Shown piece after piece: positions 26,679 through 35,236 of a stretch of 64,000 nt of DNA; the stretch's first letter is position 1; every line of letters starts with the position of its first letter. The DNA comes from Polynucleobacter sp. AP-Nino-20-G2 (GTDB lineage Bacteria > Pseudomonadota > Gammaproteobacteria > Burkholderiales > Burkholderiaceae): positions 1,781,130 to 1,845,129 of the forward strand of contig NZ_CP061313.1 of the NCBI RefSeq assembly GCF_018688235.1, read 5' to 3'. The notes beneath the pieces are model-generated. The model did no database searches and was not told where the DNA came from. It saw only the letters and a program-made list of their open reading frames with translations. The position numbers and the translations under genes were made by a program.

Positions 26679-27695
26679 ATGACTGACTCTCGCTTAGACA
26701 CCCTCCGCAGCTGGCTAAAAGGCCTCAAACCTAGCTGGCAATTAGATCTCCCCAGTTTGGCCCCTGCCTCGGCAGATGCCAGCTTTCGACGGTATTTCCG
26801 AATTGAGTCGAAAAATCCGGAATTTGGGACTTTGATCGTGATGGATGCCCCACCCCAACATGAGCCCCTAGATGCCTTTTTAAAGGTGGATTTATTGCTC
26901 GCGGAAGCAGGTTTAAATGTTCCTAAAATTTTGGAACAGAACGTTGTTGAAGGCTTTCTTTTACTCAATGACTTGGGCACCAAAACTTACTTAGCAGAGC
27001 TTAATCCTGAGAGCGCTGATCACCTTTACAAAGATGCGACGCATGCTCTAGTACAGATGCAATTGGCGAGCAAGCCAGACGTATTGCCAAACTATGATGA
27101 AGCTCTACTGCAACGCGAATTAGATTTGTTTCCGGAGTGGTATTTGAAGAAGCATCTCCAAATGGAATTAATGGAGGTTCAAGAGTCCCAAATCAAACAA
27201 GCATTTGCACTCATCATTAAAAATAATTTAGCTCAAGAAAAAGTGTACGTACATCGCGACTTTCATTCACGCAATCTCATGGTGACGGAAGTGAATAATC
27301 CAGGTGTGATTGATTTTCAAGATGCAGTGTATGGGCCAATTACTTACGACGCAGCCTCATTATGGCGCGATGCTTACATTGCATGGCCTGAAGAACGCGT
27401 CATTGATTGGGTGATTAAATTCTGGGAGGAAGGTCGCAAAGCTGGGCTACCCATGACCGATGATTTTGGACAGTTCTATCGTGACTTTGAATGGATGGGT
27501 TTGCAGCGCCACCTCAAAGTCTTAGGTATTTTTGCCAGACTCTTTCATCGAGATGGCAAAGATGGATACCTCAAAGATATTCCTTTAGTTTTGGAATACG
27601 CGATTGCGACTGCCCATCGATATATTGAACTTAAACCGTTAGCGCGTATTCTGGAGTCAACCCGCACTTCAGTCACCCAAAATAAGTCAGTATGA
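26679..27695 (+). CDS. amgK: N-acetylmuramate/N-acetylglucosamine kinase AmgK
   Basis: The protein has 338 residues from ATG 26679; the longer frame from 26637 would run into lptD on the other strand. It has the aminoglycoside-phosphotransferase kinase fold: SADASFRRYFRIESK near the N-terminus, the catalytic loop YVHRDFHSRNLMV, and the metal motif VIDFQDAVYGP. In Pseudomonas putida and other non-enteric bacteria AmgK phosphorylates MurNAc at C1 and MurU makes UDP-MurNAc, a peptidoglycan recycling route that bypasses fosfomycin-sensitive synthesis. The location next to lptD, with murU directly overlapping, supports the call. Confidence 0.9.
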   Translation: MTDSRLDTLRSWLKGLKPSWQLDLPSLAPASADASFRRYFRIESKNPEFGTLIVMDAPPQHEPLDAFLKVDLLLAEAGLNVPKILEQNVVEGFLLLNDLGTKTYLAELNPESADHLYKDATHALVQMQLASKPDVLPNYDEALLQRELDLFPEWYLKKHLQMELMEVQESQIKQAFALIIKNNLAQEKVYVHRDFHSRNLMVTEVNNPGVIDFQDAVYGPITYDAASLWRDAYIAWPEERVIDWVIKFWEEGRKAGLPMTDDFGQFYRDFEWMGLQRHLKVLGIFARLFHRDGKDGYLKDIPLVLEYAIATAHRYIELKPLARILESTRTSVTQNKSV

Positions 27696-28417
27696 ATCAA
27701 ACTAGCAATGCGATTGCCCTACCCTGCCTGCTACTTGCAGCAGGACGTGGCGAGCGTATGCGTCCACTGACGGACAATCTACCAAAGCCGCTGCTAACAA
27801 TCAAAAATAAATCCTTACTTGCATGGCACTTGGAAGCACTCTCAAGAGCCGGCATTCGACAGATTGTGATTAATCATGCATGGCTTGGTCAGAAGATTGA
27901 AGATGCGCTTGGTGACGGCAGTCAATTTGATCTCAAGATCCAATACTCCCCAGAAGTAAGCGCCCTAGAAACTGCCGGTGGTATTCGTAAAGCCCTGCCT
28001 TTACTGAATCCGGCCGACTACTTTTTTGTAATCAATGGCGATGTCTTTTGCCCAAATTTTCCCATTGGCCAATTGCTTGAGCAGCTGAAAGCGTGTCGCC
28101 AGCAAACCAATCCGCCACTGGCCCACCTCGTAATGGTTCCGAACCCCGTCCAACACCCTGAGGGGGATTTCTACCTTCAGAACTCCGGGGTAAGCGATAG
28201 CCCCACAGAAGGAGCTGAAAAGCTTACTTTCTCAGGGATTGGCTTGTATCACCGTGATTTATTTAAGGGTTTAGAGCTTGATATTCCAGCAAAGCTGGCT
28301 CCTCTCCTCAGGGAGGCTATGGCTGAAAATAGGGTCTCCGGTGAAAAATACAGCGGACCATGGCACGATGTAGGTACTCCACAACGATTACAAGAGCTCA
28401 ATGCAGCTAATGAATAA
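27692..28417 (+). CDS. murU: N-acetylmuramate alpha-1-phosphate uridylyltransferase MurU
   Basis: The protein has 241 residues and is a sugar-nucleotidyltransferase. The nucleotide-binding signature LLAAGRGERMRPLTDNLPKP is near residue 12, VINGDVFCP gives the metal-binding Asp, and GTPQRLQELN closes the domain. Coupling with amgK (start overlaps its stop by 4 bp) points to MurU rather than to a glucose- or mannose-1-phosphate enzyme. It makes UDP-MurNAc from MurNAc-1-phosphate. Confidence 0.9.
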   Translation: MNQTSNAIALPCLLLAAGRGERMRPLTDNLPKPLLTIKNKSLLAWHLEALSRAGIRQIVINHAWLGQKIEDALGDGSQFDLKIQYSPEVSALETAGGIRKALPLLNPADYFFVINGDVFCPNFPIGQLLEQLKACRQQTNPPLAHLVMVPNPVQHPEGDFYLQNSGVSDSPTEGAEKLTFSGIGLYHRDLFKGLELDIPAKLAPLLREAMAENRVSGEKYSGPWHDVGTPQRLQELNAANE

Positions 28418-29783
28418 GTCTAATATTTACCAACAACGCCGAATTGAATTAGCGAAACAGATTTGCGCCAAGACAGCCGGTGGTATTGCCATCATTACCA
28501 CCGCCCCTGAATCTGCCCGCAACCGCGATAGCGAGTTTCCATATCGCCATGACAGTGATTTTTTCTACTTAACTGGTTTTGAAGAGCCAGGAGCAACGCT
28601 AGTCCTCAAAATTGCCGGTAGCAGTAGCAACCCTCAATTGGAGTCCCACCTCTTTTGCAGGCCTAAAGATGCTGAGCGCGAGATCTGGGATGGCATCCGC
28701 TTGGGGCCAGAAGCAGCGCCCGAAGCTTTAGGCGTGGAATACGCTCACAGCAATCATGAGCTTGATCAAAAACTCAGCGAGCTATTGGCAGACCAAGAGG
28801 CTATCTATATTCGCCTCTCAGAGAGTGCAGAGACCGATCGTCGCTTACGCCACTGGATGAAACAGGTGCGCCAACAAGCCCGTTCCGGTGTCAATCCACC
28901 TTCCGAGCTGCATGATATTGAAGCCTTGGTTCATGAGATGCGTCTCTTTAAAGATGCGCATGAAATCGACATCATGCGAAGAGCCGCTGAAATATCCGCG
29001 CGCGCCCATATTCGTGCAATGCAAGTATGCAAGCCAGGAATGCGCGAATACCATCTCGAAGCAGAATTACTCCATGAGTTCCGCCATAGCGGAGCGCAGA
29101 GCGTGGCCTACAACAGCATTGTGGCTAGTGGTGCGAACTCCTGCATTCTTCACTACCGCGCAGGCTCTACTGAATTACGCAGTGGTGAGCTATGCCTGAT
29201 TGATGCCGGGTGCGAGCTCGATGGCTATGCCTCAGATATCACACGCACATTTCCAGTGAACGGTAAATTTACTAGTCCTCAACGTGCCTTATATGACATC
29301 ACGTTGGCAGCGCAAGAAGCAGCCATTGCCGCAACAAAACCTGGCAACACTTTCATGCAACCCCATGAAGCGGCACTCAAAGTTTTAACGCAAGGTCTGC
29401 TAGATGAAAAACTCTTGAAGCTCTCTGAGCTAGGCTCTCTAGATAACGCTATTGAATCTGGCGCCTATCGTCGCTTTTATATGCACCGCACTTCGCACTG
29501 GCTAGGCATGGATGTTCACGATGTCGGCTCTTATCGCGAACAGTTCAGTGCCAGCAAAAATTCCTCCGAGGAAAAACCTTGGCGTGTTCTGAAGACAGGC
29601 ATGGTTCTCACGATTGAGCCAGGCCTATATGTACGCCCAGCAGATGATGTGGATGAATCATTTTGGAATATCGGCATCCGCATTGAGGATGATGCCGTAG
29701 TAAATGATTCTGGCTGTGAATTAATTTCTCGCGGGGTTCCAGTCAAGGCCGATGAGATCGAATCTCTGATGCAAAACCATTAA
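28401..29783 (+). CDS. pepP: Xaa-Pro aminopeptidase (aminopeptidase P)
   Basis: The protein has 460 residues. An N-terminal creatinase-like domain (about 1-170; FPYRHDSDFFYLTGFEEPGA) precedes the pita-bread catalytic domain. Metal ligands are readable in DAGCELDGYASDITRTFPV (two Asp), HRTSHWLGMDVHDVG (His) and TIEPGLYV plus IRIEDDAVV (two Glu). The enzyme removes an N-terminal residue preceding proline. The start is ATG 28401 (AAGAG 5 nt upstream) or ATG 28410; both overlap the end of murU. A UbiH-like gene follows, as in the enteric pepP-ubiH order. Confidence 0.94.
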   Translation: MQLMNKSNIYQQRRIELAKQICAKTAGGIAIITTAPESARNRDSEFPYRHDSDFFYLTGFEEPGATLVLKIAGSSSNPQLESHLFCRPKDAEREIWDGIRLGPEAAPEALGVEYAHSNHELDQKLSELLADQEAIYIRLSESAETDRRLRHWMKQVRQQARSGVNPPSELHDIEALVHEMRLFKDAHEIDIMRRAAEISARAHIRAMQVCKPGMREYHLEAELLHEFRHSGAQSVAYNSIVASGANSCILHYRAGSTELRSGELCLIDAGCELDGYASDITRTFPVNGKFTSPQRALYDITLAAQEAAIAATKPGNTFMQPHEAALKVLTQGLLDEKLLKLSELGSLDNAIESGAYRRFYMHRTSHWLGMDVHDVGSYREQFSASKNSSEEKPWRVLKTGMVLTIEPGLYVRPADDVDESFWNIGIRIEDDAVVNDSGCELISRGVPVKADEIESLMQNH

Positions 29784-29796
29784 TACGTCAGCCAGC

Positions 29797-30954
29797 ATGC
29801 CAAACGATAGTTACGATATTTTGATTCAAGGGGGCGGGCCTGTCGGCCTTGCTTGTACAGCATGGTGCTTACAAAAATTCCCCGAAGCAAAAATCGCATT
29901 ACTGGATCGCAACCCGCAAAACGATGCCGATCTGGTTGCGGCCGATAGCAGGGGTATCGCCCTCTCCCATGGCAGCAAGTTGCTGCTGGATACGATCAAT
30001 GCATGGCCTACAGAATGCGCCGATATTCATCGAGTACATGTATCCCAAGCGGGCCGCTTTGGTAGAGCCTTAATGACTCGTGAAGAACTGAAACAAGATG
30101 CGCTGGGTCACATCATTCGCTATCGCGATATTCATCTCACGCTTCGCAAAGCCTTAAGAACCATTCAAGCTCAAAGCCCGAATTTTGTATGGCGCCATAT
30201 TGATGCGGACACCAATACCAACGCGATTCAAGCTAAATGCATCGTGCATGCCGAAGGTGGCCTATTTAGAACGCAAGATTGGGTAGAGTCCGGTCGTGAC
30301 TATGAACAATCTGCTTTAGTAGGTTTAGTTGAAGTTGAGAATGCGGCGCCTCACCAAGCATGGGAACGATTTACCGCGGAAGGTCCCCTAGCGGTTTTGC
30401 CAAGCCACTATGGCCCGAATATTTTGAATCTTGTATGGTGCGGCTCCCCGCAATCCTCTCAGACAAGACTGCAATTGAGTGATGCGGATTTTCTAAAAAG
30501 TTTGCAAGCAGAATTTGGCTCACGTATCGGTCAATTCCTCCAGGTTCAAGATCGTCGTCTGTATGAGTTAGGCCTTAATTACCGCAAAGAGATTACTCAA
30601 GGCAATGAAGTTTGGATTGGTAATGCCGCACAGACCCTGCACCCGGTTGCTGGGCAAGGCCTCAATTTGGGACTCCGCGACGCTTATCTATTGGCAGAAA
30701 AGCTGAGCGCCCTTTTCTCGAGGTCAGATGATGAAAAAACTTCCGCAGCCATTCAAAAAACCTTGGGGGACTATGCCCAAAGTCGTAAAGTGGACCGTAC
30801 TGCCACCATTGGCCTGACCGACTTTATGGCACGGGTTTTCACCTCAAACCTACTTCCAGTGGTTGTGGCCAGGGGATTGGCTTTATCGGCCCTCCAATGG
30901 CTTCCCCCAGTCAAGACAGCCTTAGCCCGCCAGATGATGTTCGGCAGGCGCTAA
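29797..30954 (+). CDS. UbiH/VisC/COQ6-family FAD-dependent hydroxylase
   Basis: The protein has 385 residues. It has the FAD motif ILIQGGGPVGLACTAW at the N-terminus and the second FAD motif GNAAQTLHPVAGQGLNLGLRD near residue 275, both typical of aromatic hydroxylases of ubiquinone biosynthesis. Which ring position it acts on (UbiH, UbiF, UbiI, UbiL or UbiM type) cannot be told by eye, so no symbol is given. It lies 13 bp after pepP. Other ubiquinone genes (ubiE, ubiJ, ubiB) lie at 50-54 kb. Confidence 0.87.
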   Translation: MPNDSYDILIQGGGPVGLACTAWCLQKFPEAKIALLDRNPQNDADLVAADSRGIALSHGSKLLLDTINAWPTECADIHRVHVSQAGRFGRALMTREELKQDALGHIIRYRDIHLTLRKALRTIQAQSPNFVWRHIDADTNTNAIQAKCIVHAEGGLFRTQDWVESGRDYEQSALVGLVEVENAAPHQAWERFTAEGPLAVLPSHYGPNILNLVWCGSPQSSQTRLQLSDADFLKSLQAEFGSRIGQFLQVQDRRLYELGLNYRKEITQGNEVWIGNAAQTLHPVAGQGLNLGLRDAYLLAEKLSALFSRSDDEKTSAAIQKTLGDYAQSRKVDRTATIGLTDFMARVFTSNLLPVVVARGLALSALQWLPPVKTALARQMMFGRR

Positions 30955-31008
30955 GAGCCTGAAATAGCCCCTAAAACCCAAGCATTACTCGTTTCACCTA
31001 AATCACGG

Positions 31009-31033
31009 AATTTGCCTATTTTTTAGGCAAATT
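31009..31033. repeat. Perfect 10-bp inverted repeat upstream of dusB-fis
   Basis: AATTTGCCTA, five T bases, then TAGGCAAATT: a perfect dyad with a 5-nt loop. No U-tract follows on either strand, so it is a poor terminator. An extended -10-like sequence TGCTAAAGT starts 12 bp downstream (31046-31054), so the dyad may be an operator or a leader element of dusB-fis. Confidence 0.55.
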
Positions 31034-31114
31034 GAGGGGTGATTGTGCTAAAGTGTCAGGCTTCCCGATCACCAGACATACCCCTTTCTTTATACCTAGC
31101 CCAGCACAATAAAA

Positions 31115-32131
31115 ATGAAGATTGGTCCACACCTCCTCGCGAATAAGCTGTTTGTCGCCCCAATGGCCGGAGTGACCGATCGCCCTTTTAGGCAGCTTTG
31201 CAAAAAGCTTGGGGCTGGGTATGCCGTATCTGAAATGATTGCGTCCAACGCCCTCTTGTGGAAAAGCGAAAAAACACAACGTCGCGCCAATCACCAGGGG
31301 GAATTTAAGCCGATCGCGGTGCAGATCGCTGGAGCAGATCCCCAGATGATGGCAGCGGCTGCAAAACTCAATGTTGACCATGGCGCACAGATCATCGATA
31401 TCAACATGGGATGTCCCGCAAAAAAGGTTTGCAATGTCGCGGCGGGCTCCGCACTGCTAAGAGATCAACCTTTGGTGCAGCAGATTTTAGAGGCGGTAGT
31501 TCAAGCGGTTAGCACAGGCCCGGATGCGGTACCAGTGACCTTAAAGATTCGCACTGGCTGGGATCGCGAACACAAGAATGCTATTGATATTGCCCGTCTT
31601 GCCGAACAGTCTGGCATTTCCATGTTGACTGTTCATGGCCGCACTAGAGCGGATCTGTATCACGGTGAAGCGGAATACGAAACGATTGCGGCTGTGAAAA
31701 GTAGCGTCTCCATACCAGTAGTAGCCAATGGCGACATCACTACCCCGGAAAAAGCAGCTTTTGTTTTACAAGAGACTGGTGCAGATGCCATCATGATTGG
31801 TCGCGCAGCCCAAGGACGTCCCTGGATTTTTCGAGAGATTAATCATTTCCTGGAAACGGGTGGCAAATTACCCACACCACAAATTAATGAGATTCAAAGC
31901 ATCATGAACGCCCACCTCATAGACCACTATGAGTTCTATGGCGAGTACATCGGACTTCGCACTGCACGCAAGCACATTGGCTGGTACTGCAAAGGACTGC
32001 GAAATTCACATGCATTCCGCCAAAGAATGAATACGGCCGATGATTGCAAAACACAATTACAGATGGTGAATGATTTTTTTGATGAGATGAAATCCCATTC
32101 AGACCGTTTGTTATTTTTAGAAGCAGCCTAA
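31115..32131 (+). CDS. dusB: tRNA-dihydrouridine synthase B
   Basis: The protein has 338 residues. It is an FMN-dependent enzyme that reduces uridines in the tRNA D-loop. The family opening LFVAPMAGVTDRPFRQLCK, the catalytic cysteine in DINMGCPAKKVCNVAAGSAL, KIRTGWDREHKNA, and VVANGDITTPEKA with IGRAAQGRPWIF (FMN phosphate site) are all present. The fis gene follows 26 bp later, the dusB-fis operon seen widely in gamma- and betaproteobacteria. Confidence 0.95.
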   Translation: MKIGPHLLANKLFVAPMAGVTDRPFRQLCKKLGAGYAVSEMIASNALLWKSEKTQRRANHQGEFKPIAVQIAGADPQMMAAAAKLNVDHGAQIIDINMGCPAKKVCNVAAGSALLRDQPLVQQILEAVVQAVSTGPDAVPVTLKIRTGWDREHKNAIDIARLAEQSGISMLTVHGRTRADLYHGEAEYETIAAVKSSVSIPVVANGDITTPEKAAFVLQETGADAIMIGRAAQGRPWIFREINHFLETGGKLPTPQINEIQSIMNAHLIDHYEFYGEYIGLRTARKHIGWYCKGLRNSHAFRQRMNTADDCKTQLQMVNDFFDEMKSHSDRLLFLEAA

Positions 32132-32157
32132 CTTCAGTTTTTAGTGATTGATTACCT

Positions 32158-32397
32158 ATGACAAATAAGCACCCCATTACCGAATGCATTGAAACCCAAC
32201 TGCAACGCTACTTGGATGACCTCAAGGGAACTCCGCCATCAGATTTGTATCAAATGGTTTTAGCGGTAGTCGAAAAACCAATGTTAGAGCTAGTGATGCA
32301 ACACGCCAAACAGAATCAGTCCTTGGCAGCGCAATATCTCGGCATCAATCGCAATACCCTGCATAAGAAATTACTTGAACATCAATTACTCAAGTAA
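32158..32397 (+). CDS. fis: Fis-family nucleoid/DNA-binding protein
   Basis: The protein has 79 residues. The C-terminal helix-turn-helix is QSLAAQYLGINRNTLHKKL, preceded by helices for dimerisation (VEKPMLELVMQHAKQNQ). It is shorter at the N-terminus than enteric Fis (98 aa), so the flexible beta-hairpin arm that contacts Hin/Gin invertases is reduced. Global regulation as in E. coli is therefore not assured. It is co-transcribed with dusB, and purH follows after 48 bp. Confidence 0.92.
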   Translation: MTNKHPITECIETQLQRYLDDLKGTPPSDLYQMVLAVVEKPMLELVMQHAKQNQSLAAQYLGINRNTLHKKLLEHQLLK

Positions 32398-32445
32398 TAC
32401 AAACTCATTCCTAAATTATTTACCCATTAAACCTTCCTACTGAAT

Positions 32446-34026
32446 ATGATCCGTACAGCCCTCCTCTCCGTCTCCGATAAAAACGGCATCGTGCCTTTTG
32501 CTAAAGCCCTGCATGAGCAAGGCGTCAAGCTAATCTCTACTGGCGGCACAGCTAAGCTCTTGGCTGAAAATAAGCTGCCTGTCGTAGAAGTTTCTTCATT
32601 AACTAAATTTCCAGAAATGTTGGATGGCCGCGTGAAGACATTACACCCGATGGTGCATGGTGGTCTGCTTGCTCGCAGAGACCTTCCTGAGCACATGGCT
32701 GCACTGAAAGAGCACGGCATCGACACAATTGATATGCTTGTGATCAATCTTTACCCCTTCAACGAGACGGTTGCTAAGGCAGACTGTTCATTTGAAGATG
32801 CGGTTGAGAACATTGATATTGGCGGTCCAGCAATGTTGCGTGCCGCTGCGAAGAATCATCAAGATGTCACTGTATTGATCTCGCCAGAAGACTACGCTCC
32901 TGTATTGGATGAGATGAAGGCAAACAAGAATGTGGTTTCTTATAAGACGAATCTGGGATTAGCTAAGAAAGCATTTGCCCATACCGCCCAATACGATGGC
33001 GCTATTGCAAACTATCTGAGCGCATTAGGCGATGACTTAGACCATAAGGCACGCTCAGCCTATCCTAAAACACTCCATCTCGCTTTTGAAAAAGTACAAG
33101 AGATGCGTTACGGTGAAAATCCACATCAGTCAGCTGCCTTCTATAAAGATATTTACCCAGTAGATGGCGCGCTTGCCAATTACAAACAACTACAAGGGAA
33201 AGAACTTTCCTATAACAATATTGCTGATGCAGACTCTGCCTGGGAATGCGTAAAGAGCTTTACTGGTAATGCTGGTGGTGCCGCAGCTTGCGTAATCATT
33301 AAACATGCCAATCCTTGTGGCGTAGCCGTTGGCGCAAATGCGCTCGAGGCTTATCAGAAAGCATTTAAGACCGATCCAAGTTCTGCATTTGGCGGCATTA
33401 TCGCCTTTAATGTGCCTTGTGATGGTGCTGCGGCAGAAGCCATCTCTAAGCAATTTGTAGAAGTGTTAATTGCGCCCAGTTTTAGCGATGAAGCAAAAGC
33501 CCTCTTCGCCACCAAACAAAATGTGCGCCTATTAGAAATCCCACTTGGCACTGCATTTAATGCTTTTGATTTCAAACGTGTTGGTGGCGGTCTATTAGTG
33601 CAATCTCCTGACGCGAAGAATGTGTTGGAAAGCGAAATGCGCGTAGTGAGCAAACGTTTGCCAACTCCAAGCGAAATGCACGACATGATGTTTGCATGGC
33701 GCGTTGCTAAATTCGTGAAATCCAACGCTATCGTGTATTGCGCCAACGGTATGACCCTCGGAATTGGTGCAGGACAGATGAGTCGCGTGGATTCTGCGCG
33801 TATGGCGAGCATTAAAGCGGAGAACGCTGGTTTGAGTCTCAAAGGCTCCGCGGTAGCAAGCGATGCGTTCTTCCCATTCCGCGACGGATTGGATGTAGTG
33901 GTAAATGGCGGTGCAAGTTGTGCCATTCAACCAGGTGGCAGCATGCGTGATGATGAAATCATCGCGGCGGCAAATGAGCATGGCATCGCCATGATCTTTA
34001 CCGGCACACGCCACTTCCGCCACTAA
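32446..34026 (+). CDS. purH: Bifunctional AICAR formyltransferase/IMP cyclohydrolase PurH
   Basis: The protein has 526 residues, full length. The N-terminal MGS-like cyclohydrolase domain (about 1-145) begins MIRTALLSVSDKNGIVPFAKAL. The C-terminal transformylase domain has the site KHANPCGVAVG near residue 286 and ends GIAMIFTGTRHFRH. The two activities perform the last two steps of IMP synthesis. Fis upstream and ruvC 28 bp downstream make this a betaproteobacterial core cluster. Confidence 0.97.
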   Translation: MIRTALLSVSDKNGIVPFAKALHEQGVKLISTGGTAKLLAENKLPVVEVSSLTKFPEMLDGRVKTLHPMVHGGLLARRDLPEHMAALKEHGIDTIDMLVINLYPFNETVAKADCSFEDAVENIDIGGPAMLRAAAKNHQDVTVLISPEDYAPVLDEMKANKNVVSYKTNLGLAKKAFAHTAQYDGAIANYLSALGDDLDHKARSAYPKTLHLAFEKVQEMRYGENPHQSAAFYKDIYPVDGALANYKQLQGKELSYNNIADADSAWECVKSFTGNAGGAAACVIIKHANPCGVAVGANALEAYQKAFKTDPSSAFGGIIAFNVPCDGAAAEAISKQFVEVLIAPSFSDEAKALFATKQNVRLLEIPLGTAFNAFDFKRVGGGLLVQSPDAKNVLESEMRVVSKRLPTPSEMHDMMFAWRVAKFVKSNAIVYCANGMTLGIGAGQMSRVDSARMASIKAENAGLSLKGSAVASDAFFPFRDGLDVVVNGGASCAIQPGGSMRDDEIIAAANEHGIAMIFTGTRHFRH

Positions 34027-34054
34027 ACGACACTAGAGAATCTCTGAGTACCCC

Positions 34055-34573
34055 ATGCGCTGGATTGGAATCGACCCGGGATTACGTACAACAGGTTTTG
34101 GTGTCATCGATGTTGATGGTCAAAAACTCACGTATGTGGCCTCCGGAACGATTGAAAGTGGTGATCCAGCCAAGGGGCTACCAGAGCGCCTAGGCGCGCT
34201 CTATGCTGGTGTAAAAGAAGTTTTAGAGACCTATCACCCAGAGGCAGCCGCAATTGAAGAGGTGTTCCTTAATGTCAATCCACGCTCGACTCTGATGCTG
34301 GGACAAGCAAGAGGGGCGGTGATTGCTGCCTTGGTTTCTGAAAAGCTCTCTGTTGCTGAATACAGCGCCTTAAGAGTGAAGCAAGCAATCGTCGGCACTG
34401 GCCGAGCTGCCAAGCCTCAAGTCCAAGAGATGGTGAAACGACTATTACGCCTTAATCGCGCTCCAGGTACGGATGCATCAGATGCGCTGGGGGTAGCCAT
34501 TTGCGCTGCGCACCACGCCCAGATTCCCAAAGCCATTACCGCCGCATTAGCCCCTAAGAAACGCAGCAAGTAA
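34055..34573 (+). CDS. ruvC: Holliday junction endonuclease RuvC
   Basis: The protein has 172 residues. RuvC resolves Holliday junctions by paired nicks. The four acidic catalytic residues are visible in IGIDPGLRTTGFG (Asp7), AIEEVFLNVNPRS (Glu) and GTDASDALGVAICAAHH (two Asp). ruvA follows after 47 bp and ruvB after that, the complete resolvasome set. Confidence 0.97.
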   Translation: MRWIGIDPGLRTTGFGVIDVDGQKLTYVASGTIESGDPAKGLPERLGALYAGVKEVLETYHPEAAAIEEVFLNVNPRSTLMLGQARGAVIAALVSEKLSVAEYSALRVKQAIVGTGRAAKPQVQEMVKRLLRLNRAPGTDASDALGVAICAAHHAQIPKAITAALAPKKRSK

Positions 34574-34620
34574 ATAATAAGCAAAAAATATCTAAAGACA
34601 TTACAGGTTAAGATCTTCAC

Positions 34621-35202
34621 ATGATTGGTCGCATTCAAGGAATTCTCGTTTCAGTTCATCCACCTCGACTCTTGGTAGATTGCCAAGGCGTTGGTTATGA
34701 AATTGATGTGCCAATGAGCACGCTGTATCAACTACCAGAGACCAATCAAAAAATTACTCTACTAACGCACTTCCAGGTTCGCGAGGATGCGCAGCAACTC
34801 TTTGGCTTTGCGACAGAAACAGAGCGCGAAGCATTCAGGCAGTTGGTCAAAATTAGCGGCGTCGGTTCGCGCACTGCATTGGCCGTCCTATCAGGCATGA
34901 GCGTGAATGAGCTAGCGCAAGCGATTACCATGCAAGAGGCTAGCCGCTTGACCCAAGTTCCTGGCATCGGAAAAAAGACTGCTGAACGTCTTTGCTTGGA
35001 GCTCAAAGGCAAGCTTGCTCCTGATTTAGGAATGATTGGCGGCAAACCCCAGGCGATTGAAGCAAGTAGTGAAATATTGCAAGCGCTCTTGGCTCTCGGT
35101 TATTCAGAAAAAGAGGCACATCTCGCGCTTAAGCAAATCCCACCTGATACCTCGGTTTCCGACGGCATCCGTATGGGCCTGAAATACCTCTCGAAGTCTT
35201 AA
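34621..35202 (+). CDS. ruvA: Holliday junction DNA helicase subunit RuvA
   Basis: The protein has 193 residues. An N-terminal OB-fold (MIGRIQGILVSVHPPRLLVD) is followed by two helix-hairpin-helix motifs (LVKISGVGSRTALAVLSGM and LTQVPGIGKKTAERLCLEL), then a flexible linker and a C-terminal domain III (about 145-193) that contacts RuvB. It binds the four-way junction and loads RuvB. Confidence 0.97.
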   Translation: MIGRIQGILVSVHPPRLLVDCQGVGYEIDVPMSTLYQLPETNQKITLLTHFQVREDAQQLFGFATETEREAFRQLVKISGVGSRTALAVLSGMSVNELAQAITMQEASRLTQVPGIGKKTAERLCLELKGKLAPDLGMIGGKPQAIEASSEILQALLALGYSEKEAHLALKQIPPDTSVSDGIRMGLKYLSKS

Positions 35203-35236
35203 TCACTAGTTACTCAAACACCACTACACTTGCAGC

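Noticed and set aside
33354..34023. Two long minus-strand ORFs antisense to purH
   Set aside because: They lack ribosome sites and family resemblance, and purH on the other strand is unmistakable.
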